From Defluviitaleaceae bacterium (GTDB lineage Bacteria; Bacillota; Clostridia; Lachnospirales; WQUN01): a stretch of 19,295 nt of DNA. The stretch is from contig WRDG01000010.1 of NCBI GenBank assembly GCA_009783525.1, positions 1 to 19,295 on the forward strand, given 5' to 3'. The position numbers and the translations under genes are program-made. Below are positions 7,194 through 13,663 of this stretch, one piece after another (positions within the stretch are counted from its first letter, which is position 1; each line of letters opens with the position of its first letter). The notes under the pieces were generated by a model, which worked only from the letters and a program-made list of their open reading frames with translations, ran no database searches and was not told the origin of the DNA.

Positions 7194-8189
7194 ATGAAGA
7201 AGGTAATTTTTAGCGGCGTGCAGTCAACCGGCACGCTTATGATAGGCAATTACATCGGAGCGGTAAAAAATTGGGCGCGCATGCAGGACGAGTACGACTG
7301 CATATACTGCGTTGTAGACTATCATGCCCTGACCGTCCGCCAAGAACCCGCCGCGTTTAAAGAAAACGCGCGCTCGATGTTCGCGCTGCTTATCGCCGCG
7401 GGGCTCGACCCGGACAAAAATACTCTGTACTTTCAATCGCAGGTTTCCGCCCACGCGGAGCTCGCGTGGATTTTAAACTGCTTCACATACGCCGGCGAAC
7501 TCAACCGCATGACGCAGTATAAAGAAAAATCCCAGCGCCACGCAGACAACATAAACGCGGGGCTGTACACATATCCCGTGCTCATGGCGGCGGACATCCT
7601 GCTGTATCAGGCGAGCCTCGTGCCCGTGGGCGAAGACCAGAAGCAGCACCTCGAACTGTGCCGCGACGTGGCCCTTCGCTTCAACAACATTTACGGAAAC
7701 GTTTTTACTGTTCCGGAGGCGCACATCCCGCAAATGGGCGCGAGGATAATGTCGCTGCAGGACACGGACAAAAAAATGAGCAAATCCGAAACGGAAAACC
7801 CCAACAATGTGATTTTCCTTTTGGACCCGCCCGAAACAATCATGAAAAAATGCAAGCGCGCGGTGACGGATTCGGACGGCTTGATAAAATTCGATACGGC
7901 GAACAAGCCGGGCATCAGCAATCTGCTCACAATCTACGCATGTTTAAAAGACATTTCGACAGACGAATGCGAAAAACAATTCGCGGGGATGGGCTACGGC
8001 GCGTTAAAGACGGCGGTGGGCGAAGCGGTTTGCGAAACGGTCGCGCCCATAAAGAAAAAATATGATATGCTCATATCGGACGCGGCCTATCTTGACGAAA
8101 TTTGCATAAAAAACGGAAACCGCGCGGCAAAAGCGGCGGCGGAAACGTTAGACAGGGTAAAGGCGGCCGTAGGCATCAACACATTTTAA
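7194..8189 (+). CDS. trpS: Tryptophan--tRNA ligase
   Basis: A 331-aa class I aminoacyl-tRNA synthetase that charges tRNA-Trp with tryptophan using ATP. The length is typical. Visible features are the modified HIGH-type signature TGTLMIGNYIGA (about 12-23), the GLYTYPVLMAADILLY helix, VPVGEDQKQHLEL, and the KMSKS loop DKKMSKSET (about 192-200), followed by the helical anticodon-binding C terminus (FDTANKPGISNLLTIYACLK). Met-Ile replaces the usual His/Thr-Leu in the first signature, a mild variation. The gene lies 48 nt after fliS and 18 nt before yvyF, so it seems to be embedded in the flagellar operon. No T-box leader precedes it. Confidence 0.95.
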   Translation: MKKVIFSGVQSTGTLMIGNYIGAVKNWARMQDEYDCIYCVVDYHALTVRQEPAAFKENARSMFALLIAAGLDPDKNTLYFQSQVSAHAELAWILNCFTYAGELNRMTQYKEKSQRHADNINAGLYTYPVLMAADILLYQASLVPVGEDQKQHLELCRDVALRFNNIYGNVFTVPEAHIPQMGARIMSLQDTDKKMSKSETENPNNVIFLLDPPETIMKKCKRAVTDSDGLIKFDTANKPGISNLLTIYACLKDISTDECEKQFAGMGYGALKTAVGEAVCETVAPIKKKYDMLISDAAYLDEICIKNGNRAAKAAAETLDRVKAAVGINTF

Positions 8190-8207
8190 TTTCGGGAGGC
8201 ATGTTTT

Positions 8208-8594
8208 ATGGAAGCGCGTAATTGTCCGAGATGCAACAAACTTTTTACAATGATCAGGTCGCCGATATGCCCCAATTGCGAAAAAGCGGAAGAGGAAACG
8301 TTCGAAAAACTGAAGGAGTACATCGGTGACAACCCCGGCTGCAACATGGCGCAGCTCTCCACCGAAACGGGGGTGCCCGTCAAAATCATCACGGGCTTTA
8401 TCCGCGACGGCAGGCTTGAAATTTCTAAAGGCATGGTCGGCGAAATCGTGTGCGACAGATGCAAGACGCCAATAATCCGCGGCAGGTACTGCGAATCGTG
8501 CGCGCTCGCGGCGCAGCGCGAGGTGGTGGACCTGTTCAAAAAGGACAAGACAAAAAACGCGGACAGAATGTTCACGGCAAGAGAAAAAAAATAA
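8208..8594 (+). CDS. yvyF: YvyF-type flagellar operon zinc-ribbon/HTH protein
   Basis: A 128-aa protein with paired zinc motifs at both ends: CPRC (6-9) with CPNC (21-24), and CDRC (82-85) with CESC (95-98). Between them lies a helix-turn-helix-like segment, MAQLSTETGVPVKIITGFIR (about 48-67). The layout and the phrase VPVKIITGFIRDGRLEI match the flagellar-operon family of Bacillus YvyF (TIGR03826), usually next to flgM; the biochemical role is poorly defined and may be regulatory. GGGAGG sits 8 nt before the ATG. Here it is the last gene of the transcript, ending just before a terminator, and no flgM is visible downstream. Confidence 0.8.
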   Translation: MEARNCPRCNKLFTMIRSPICPNCEKAEEETFEKLKEYIGDNPGCNMAQLSTETGVPVKIITGFIRDGRLEISKGMVGEIVCDRCKTPIIRGRYCESCALAAQREVVDLFKKDKTKNADRMFTAREKK

Positions 8595-8621
8595 AAAGCG
8601 GGCAGCCGCGTTTTTTTTTTT
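8593..8621. terminator. Bidirectional intrinsic terminator between yvyF and thrC
   Basis: GCGG (8598-8601) and CCGC (8606-8609) form a short GC stem, flanked by an A-run on the left and eleven T residues (8611-8621) on the right. Read on either strand, the hairpin is followed by a U-tract, so it can end both the plus-strand flagellar transcript and the convergent minus-strand thrC transcript. Confidence 0.75.
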
Positions 8622-8633
8622 AACTTTCATTAT

Positions 8634-10097
8634 TCATTTTATGCAATAGCACATTATTTCGACGGCAGACGACATTTGCTCCGGGCTGCATGCTATTGAC
8701 CCGCGTACCGGCTTGGATTCTATGCCGGCAAGCTGCGCGGGTATCTCGGTCCCGCTTAACTCCGAAAGTTTTTTTATGTATTCAAACGCCTTCGCTTCGT
8801 CGTGAGCCGCGGGCTCCGCAGGGTCGGCCGCCGCCGCGCAAACGTCCTCCGGGAACTTGTAAGGGCTTGCAGTAGCGAGCACAACCGCGGGCGTCGCGTC
8901 GCCCGTTTCTTTTTTGTAAGCACCGTACGCATGATAGGCCACCGCCGTGTGCGGATCGATCGTATAACCGCGGCTAAACACATCGAATATCGCGCGGCGC
9001 GTTTCTTCTTCGGTTGCGTGCACACCGTAAAAAAGATTTAAAGCTTCACTGTTTCCGTTATAGCGGTACGCGCCGTCTTTAATCAGGTCCGCGCCCGTAT
9101 GGAACAGCAGCCGCTCCAGGTTGCTCGAAACCAAAATGTCCATCGACGGCGAAATGGTCGTGTGGAACGGACGCTCTTTGTCGTAAACCCCCGTGTTGAA
9201 AAAATCGGTCAGAATGTTGTTTATGTTTGACGCGCAAATCAATTTTTTTACCGGCAGCCCCATGCACTTAGCGTAATAACCCGCGAGTATGTTGCCGAAG
9301 TTACCCGTCGGCACCGAAAAATTTATTTCATTGCCGCAGCGGATTTTTTTCATCCTGACAAGCTGCGAGTATGCATAAAAATAATAAACGACCTGCGGCA
9401 GCAGCCTCCCGATATTGATCGAGTTCGCCGACGAAAACACGACGCCCCTTTCCGCCATTCGCCGTTTTAATTCCTCGTCCGCAAATATTCGTTTGACCCC
9501 GGCCTGCGCGTCGTCGAAGTTGCCTGCCGTGCCGAATACATACACGTTGCCTCCCGCCTGCGTTTCCATTTGCCTCTTTTGCATGAACGAGACGCCGTTC
9601 TGCGGATAAAAAACCGCGACGGTTACGCCCCTGACATCCGCGAAGGCTTCGAGCGCCGCCTTGCCGGTGTCGCCGCTCGTCGCGGTCAAAATAACAATCT
9701 TTTTTGCGCCGCCGTATTTTTCGCACGATGTTTTTAACAGGTGCGGCATGACCGAAAGCGCCATGTCTTTAAACGCGAGCGTGCGTCCGTGGTACAGCTC
9801 CAAAAAAAACGCGCCGGCGGCTTCTTTAAGCGGCGCGACGAGCGGGTCTAAAAAACGTCCTGTGTACGCTTTTTTGATGCATGACTTTAATTCGTCGGGT
9901 GTAAAATCCGATAAATACGGCGACATAATTTCATACGCAAGTTTTTTGTAGTCCAACGCCGCGAGCTCCTCGAGCGTCTTCTTTATTTTTGGAAACGATT
10001 CCGGCACATACAGGCCGCCGTCCTCCGCGGGGCCCGCTATTATCGCCCTGCCCGCCGTCATCCGCGCTGCCGATTTGCGAGTGCTTATGTAATTCAT
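8634..10097 (-). CDS. thrC: Threonine synthase
   Basis: A 487-aa PLP enzyme that converts O-phosphohomoserine to threonine, the last step of threonine synthesis. It has the long-form layout shared with E. coli and yeast: an N-terminal MNYISTRKSAARMT region with GGLYVPESFP (about 27-36), the PLP-lysine motif GRTLAFKDMAL (Lys about 110), ILTATSGDTGKAAL (about 135-148), and the phosphate/PLP loop PTGNFGNILAG (about 270). The ATG is preceded by GGACGG and an A-run, not by a strong Shine-Dalgarno sequence, and by a tiny ORF (see 10102-10119). It lies 60 nt downstream of rsmF with no terminator between, so it is probably co-transcribed from the thrS T-box leader. It ends 12 bp from the shared terminator. 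Confidence 0.93.
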   Translation of the reverse strand: MNYISTRKSAARMTAGRAIIAGPAEDGGLYVPESFPKIKKTLEELAALDYKKLAYEIMSPYLSDFTPDELKSCIKKAYTGRFLDPLVAPLKEAAGAFFLELYHGRTLAFKDMALSVMPHLLKTSCEKYGGAKKIVILTATSGDTGKAALEAFADVRGVTVAVFYPQNGVSFMQKRQMETQAGGNVYVFGTAGNFDDAQAGVKRIFADEELKRRMAERGVVFSSANSINIGRLLPQVVYYFYAYSQLVRMKKIRCGNEINFSVPTGNFGNILAGYYAKCMGLPVKKLICASNINNILTDFFNTGVYDKERPFHTTISPSMDILVSSNLERLLFHTGADLIKDGAYRYNGNSEALNLFYGVHATEEETRRAIFDVFSRGYTIDPHTAVAYHAYGAYKKETGDATPAVVLATASPYKFPEDVCAAAADPAEPAAHDEAKAFEYIKKLSELSGTEIPAQLAGIESKPVRGSIACSPEQMSSAVEIMCYCIK

Positions 10098-10101
10098 TTT
10101 T

Positions 10102-10119
10102 TTACCGTCCGCGCCGCAT
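10102..10119 (-). CDS. Candidate 5-aa upstream ORF (MRRGR) before thrC
   Basis: On the minus strand ATG CGG CGC GGA CGG TAA ends 4 nt before the thrC ATG. The final four codons, CGC GGA CGG TAA, and the A-run that follows are the same as in the candidate ORF before trpS. The ribosome-binding site here is weak (CAGAGCG). It could be a leader peptide, or a shared initiation sequence that only looks like an ORF. Confidence 0.25.
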   Translation of the reverse strand: MRRGR

Positions 10120-10157
10120 ATTCGCTCTGCGAAAAAAATGCCCGCGCCTTTCTGTGT

Positions 10158-11516
10158 TTATTGATAAAGCCAGCCCTTGTGCAAATTATTTTTTAGCCTG
10201 CCGTCCGCGGATCTGCCCCAGCCCAACGGAAAACCGCTAACACAAACCAAAGTCCATCCGCTGCCGTCCGCATCAAACGACTCTCCTTTGAGGTACCGCA
10301 GCACCCGTTCGTCGCCGGCGTTTAAATCCAGTATATGGTTTGCGTCCGCCGCCGGCACGCACATCGCCATCGCCTGCGACGGCTTGAACCTGCCGTTTGC
10401 AGTTTCGCCCAAATACAATCCGCTGCGCGAAACCCGTATGCCGGAAAGATCGGGCAGCCCCGCCTCCGGCACCAAATACAACGACTGCCCGCGCAAAAAC
10501 AAACGGCTTTCGTTTTGAAAAACGCGCAGGCTTAAATTTTTTTCGCAAAATTCTTTAAACGCCGAAAGCGCGGCGCGGTTCGGCTTTTCGTTTTTTACCG
10601 CCGCCGCGGCGCCGCTATCTGCTCCGCTTCGCTTTTTTTCGATCAAGCAGGCAAAATGACCTTCGCCCTTTGACAAATGAGGCCATATGCGAACCGCCCC
10701 GCGCAGGCCGTTAAACGCGGGCGAAATTCCAAGAAGATACGCGTCGGTTTCGACCGAATTAAAATTGCCGTCCGACCGCAAAAAATTTTCGATCATATCC
10801 TCGTTTTCTTCCCTGTTGAACGTGCAGGTTGAATACACGAGCCGGCCGCCCGGTTTTAGCATCGCGGCGGCGCAGTGCAGCAGAGACCGCTGCACGGCGA
10901 CGCAGGAGCGCGGTTTATGTTCGGTCCACGCCTTTGCCGCGTCCGGGTCGCGCCTGAACATGCCTTCGCCCGAACACGGCGCGTCCACTAAAATTTTATC
11001 GAAAAACAGCGGGAGCCTGTTCATAAGTTTTTCGGGCTTTTCGTTTAAAACGACGGCGCATGCAACGCCGGAAAGTTCCAAATTTTTTACGAGCGCCCCG
11101 CAGCGCGACGCGCTTATGTCGTTGCAGTACAGCGCGCCTCTGTTTTCCATAATGCCCGCAAGCTGCGCGGCCTTGCCTCCCGGCGCGGCGCACAGGTCGA
11201 GGACCGTTTCTCCCGGCTTTGGGTCAAGCAACTGCGCGGGCAGCATCGCGCTCGGCTCCTGGATGTAATACAGACCCGCATGATAAAGCGGGAGCTTGCC
11301 GGGTTTAGACCCCGCCGGATAATACATGCCGTCGGCGCACCACGGCACGGCTTCGGTTTCAAACGGCAGAAGCGTTTTTAACTTTGCCGCGCTTATCTTC
11401 AGCCGGTTGCTCCGCAGCCCGCACAAAGGTTGTCCGTCAAAACTTTTTTCGAACGCCTCGTATTCGCCGCCGAGCGTTTCGCGCATCCGTTCCGTAAATT
11501 TTTCGGGCGGCTTCAC
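10158..11516 (-). CDS. rsmF: RsmF-like rRNA (cytosine-C5) methyltransferase, NOL1/NOP2/Sun family
   Basis: A 452-aa SAM-dependent RNA m5C methyltransferase. Visible motifs are the SAM loop VLDLCAAPGGKA (about 105-116), motif IV DAPCSGEGMFRRD with the conserved Cys (about 181), and motif VI STCTFNREENE with the catalytic Cys (about 231). The C terminus has the RsmF-type RNA-binding extension, ending GFPLGWGRSADGRLKNNLHKG. RsmF/YebU methylates 16S rRNA, but family members differ in target, so the exact site here is inferred. The start is GTG 11516 after GGCGG and an A-run. A 12-codon ORF (ATG 11551) ends in a GTGA overlap with this start and may couple translation. It lies between thrS and thrC with gaps of 54 and 60 nt. 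Confidence 0.88.
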   Translation of the reverse strand: MKPPEKFTERMRETLGGEYEAFEKSFDGQPLCGLRSNRLKISAAKLKTLLPFETEAVPWCADGMYYPAGSKPGKLPLYHAGLYYIQEPSAMLPAQLLDPKPGETVLDLCAAPGGKAAQLAGIMENRGALYCNDISASRCGALVKNLELSGVACAVVLNEKPEKLMNRLPLFFDKILVDAPCSGEGMFRRDPDAAKAWTEHKPRSCVAVQRSLLHCAAAMLKPGGRLVYSTCTFNREENEDMIENFLRSDGNFNSVETDAYLLGISPAFNGLRGAVRIWPHLSKGEGHFACLIEKKRSGADSGAAAAVKNEKPNRAALSAFKEFCEKNLSLRVFQNESRLFLRGQSLYLVPEAGLPDLSGIRVSRSGLYLGETANGRFKPSQAMAMCVPAADANHILDLNAGDERVLRYLKGESFDADGSGWTLVCVSGFPLGWGRSADGRLKNNLHKGWLYQ

Positions 11517-11570
11517 TTTTTTTCCGCCAGCTTAACATAATAATCAAACATAAATGACACCCGCGCTTTT

Positions 11571-13283
11571 TTATTTAAACGGCGAATTTATTTCCCGCCA
11601 AAAAGCAAGCATTTCGTCCAAGCCCTTCATGCCCTCGTCGCCCTGTTCGCGGCTCCTTACAGTAATGTTACCCTCGGCGGCTTCGCGTTCGCCTATCACG
11701 ACCATATAGGGTATGCGCTGCAACTGCGCCTCGCGTATTTTATAGCCGATTTTTTCGCCGCGCATGTCCGCTTCCGCCCTAAAGCCTGCATCGTTAATTT
11801 TTTTGTAAACCTCCGACGCCCAGCCGTGATATTTTTCCGAAATGGGCATGACGATGATCTGCACGGGCGCCAGCCAAAACGGGAACCATCCCGCGGTATG
11901 CTCAGTCAGGATAGCGATGAACCGCTCGATGCTTCCAAAAACCGTGCGGTGGATCATCACGGGCCGGTGCTTGCCGTTGTCCGCGCCCACATATGTTAAG
12001 CCGAACAACTCCGGCATCTGCATGTCAAGCTGGATCGTGCCGCATTGGAACGAGCGCCCTATGCAGTCTTCGAGATGGAAGTCAATCTTCGGCCCGTAAA
12101 ACGCGCCGTCGCCCTCGTTTATCTTATAGGGAAGACCCTTTTCCTCGAGCGCCTGCCTGAGCGCCTCGGTTGCGCGCTCCCAGTCTTCCGCAGTGCCTAT
12201 GCTGCTTTCGGGCCGGGTGGAAAGCTCGATCGAAAATTTAAACCCGAAGATGCCGTACACTTCTTCAATCAAGTTTATAACCGCCAAGACTTCGTCCTTC
12301 ACCTGCGACGGCGTCATGAATATGTGCGCGTCGTCCTGCGTGAAGCAACGCACGCGGATCAATCCGTGCAGCGTCCCCGATTTTTCGTGTCGGTGGACAA
12401 GGCCCAGCTCGCCGAATTTGAGCGGGAACTCGCGGTAAGAATGAAGCTTCGTGTTATAAGCGAGCATCCCTCCGGGGCAGTTCATGGGTTTGATCTGGTA
12501 GTCCGTTTCGTCAATGACGGAGCCGTACATGTTGTCGCGGTAGTGATCCCAATGGCCGGAACGTTCCCACAGGCCTTTGTTTAGCATGATCGGCGTAGAA
12601 ATTTCATGATAGCCCTCGCGCCTATGTATCCCGCGCCAAAAATCAATCAGCTTGTTGCGCAGCACCACGCCCTTTGGCAAAAAGAACGGGAAGCCCGGCC
12701 CCTCTTCCATGAGCGCGAACAGTTCCATTTCCGCGCCGAGCTTGCGGTGGTCGCGCTTTTTTGCCTCTTCGAGCCGCGTGAGATGCGTCTCAAGTTCTTC
12801 CTTCGTTTGGAACGCCGTGCCGTAGATACGCGACAGCATCTTGTTTTTTTCGTCGCCGCGCCAGTACGCGCCAGCGACGGACAAAAGCTTGAACGCCTTA
12901 AGGCCGCTCGTGTACCTTATGTGCGGCCCCGCGCAAAGATCCGTGAACTCACCCTGTTTATAGAACGACGGGTCGCCTTCGAGGCCGTCGATCAATTCCA
13001 GCTTGTAGGGTTCGTTTGCCATCATCGTTCTCGCTTCGTCGGCTGTGGCTGTAAAATGCACGATGGGCAAATTTTCTTTGACGATCTTTTTCATCTCGGC
13101 CTCGATCTTTTCGAGATCCGCGGTTGTAAACGCCGTTTCCGTGTCGAAATCGTAATAGAACCCGTCGTCTATCGCGGGGCCGATGGCAAGCTTGATGCCC
13201 GGGTAAAGCCGAAGCGCCGCCTGCGCCATCACATGCGACGCCGAATGACGCAGCGTCCGCAATGCGTCTTCGCTTTGCTGCAT
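11571..13283 (-). CDS. thrS: Threonine--tRNA ligase lacking the N-terminal TGS domain
   Basis: A class II synthetase that charges tRNA-Thr and edits mischarged Ser-tRNA-Thr. The start ATG 13283 follows AGGAGGG (13296-13290) by 6 nt; the open frame upstream is T-box leader. The 570-aa protein begins directly with the N2 editing domain (HSASH, 13-17; YWRGDEKNKMLSRIYGTAF). The catalytic core has zinc/active-site MNCPGGM, motif 2 VHRHEKSGTLHGLIRVRCF with FTQDDAHIF, and motif 3 MIHRTVFGSIERF. The anticodon-binding domain (PVQIIVMPISEKYHGWASEV onward) closes the protein. Most ThrRS are about 640 aa with a TGS domain, which is missing here, as in some other bacterial ThrRS. It is first in the thrS-rsmF-thrC unit and is controlled by the T-box. 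Confidence 0.95.
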   Translation of the reverse strand: MQQSEDALRTLRHSASHVMAQAALRLYPGIKLAIGPAIDDGFYYDFDTETAFTTADLEKIEAEMKKIVKENLPIVHFTATADEARTMMANEPYKLELIDGLEGDPSFYKQGEFTDLCAGPHIRYTSGLKAFKLLSVAGAYWRGDEKNKMLSRIYGTAFQTKEELETHLTRLEEAKKRDHRKLGAEMELFALMEEGPGFPFFLPKGVVLRNKLIDFWRGIHRREGYHEISTPIMLNKGLWERSGHWDHYRDNMYGSVIDETDYQIKPMNCPGGMLAYNTKLHSYREFPLKFGELGLVHRHEKSGTLHGLIRVRCFTQDDAHIFMTPSQVKDEVLAVINLIEEVYGIFGFKFSIELSTRPESSIGTAEDWERATEALRQALEEKGLPYKINEGDGAFYGPKIDFHLEDCIGRSFQCGTIQLDMQMPELFGLTYVGADNGKHRPVMIHRTVFGSIERFIAILTEHTAGWFPFWLAPVQIIVMPISEKYHGWASEVYKKINDAGFRAEADMRGEKIGYKIREAQLQRIPYMVVIGEREAAEGNITVRSREQGDEGMKGLDEMLAFWREINSPFK

Positions 13284-13297
13284 AAAAATCCCTCCTG

Positions 13298-13336
13298 AAA
13301 AAAAATAAAGCCCGCCCCTGAAAAATAGGGGCGGGC
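13298..13336 (-). terminator. T-box-controlled intrinsic terminator upstream of thrS
   Basis: On the minus strand GCCCGCCCCT (13336-13327) pairs perfectly with AGGGGCGGGC (13319-13310) around a 7-nt loop. The 10-bp GC stem is followed by TTTATTTTTTTT (13309-13298). It lies directly between the T-box sequence and the thrS ribosome-binding site, where the regulated terminator belongs. Confidence 0.95.
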
Positions 13337-13530
13337 AAATAATTGACCGCGGTTCCACCCTGATTGTCCGGCAAAAATCGCCGGCAGCTCATTGTTTGAT
13401 TGTAACGTGATCAACGGGCGTGGTTAGCGCCGCTCATGCGTTTTTAATGCCGTACAGTATTAAAAACGCTCCGGGGTGGTGTGCCGCAAATATTTTCCGG
13501 GCCGCTTGCAGCCTGCGGCGTCCCGTCTCT
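13298..13530 (-). promoter_or_regulatory. T-box riboswitch leader, threonine-specific
   Basis: The universal T-box AGGGTGGAACCGCG is at 13361-13348, just before the terminator; it should pair with the CCA end of uncharged tRNA. Stem I starts at AGAGACGGG (13530-13522). CGGG pairs with CCCG (13475-13472), and GCCGC (13519-13515) pairs with GCGGC (13487-13483). The 3' side of the loop between these stems contains ACC followed by A, then the stem continues into CCCGGAGC, as in known leaders, so the likely specifier is ACC (13480-13478), a Thr codon. A strong hairpin follows (13469-13438, 11-bp stem), then TTGAT/ATCAA and CCGGC/GCCGG stems. Uncharged tRNA-Thr would permit antitermination and expression of thrS and probably rsmF and thrC. 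Confidence 0.93.
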
Positions 13531-13591
13531 GAAAAGCAAAAAAATTTTTTTGCGGCCGTCCCCGTAAACGCGATGGGGTATGATCCGGCAC

Positions 13592-13620
13592 AGCATAGCG
13601 CAGACACAAAATAAATGCAA
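13592..13620 (-). promoter_or_regulatory. Weak candidate promoter for the thrS leader
   Basis: TTGCAT (13620-13615) and TATGCT (13597-13592) are spaced by 17 nt on the minus strand, matching 3/6 and 4/6 of the housekeeping consensus. The predicted start, near 13585, would add about 55 nt before stem I. No clear terminator was found after the gene ending at 13664, so read-through from that operon is also possible. Confidence 0.3.
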
Positions 13621-13663
13621 GGTATTATTATCCGGCGTGCAGGTGCAAAATAATCGTAAGGAA

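Noticed and set aside
12606..13298. 230-aa plus-strand ORF antisense to thrS
   Set aside because: It mirrors the highly conserved thrS sequence and shows no independent motif.
13284..13358. Longer ThrS start at 13358
   Set aside because: The extension covers the T-box/terminator hairpin; ATG 13283 has AGGAGGG and matches the conserved N terminus of TGS-less ThrRS.
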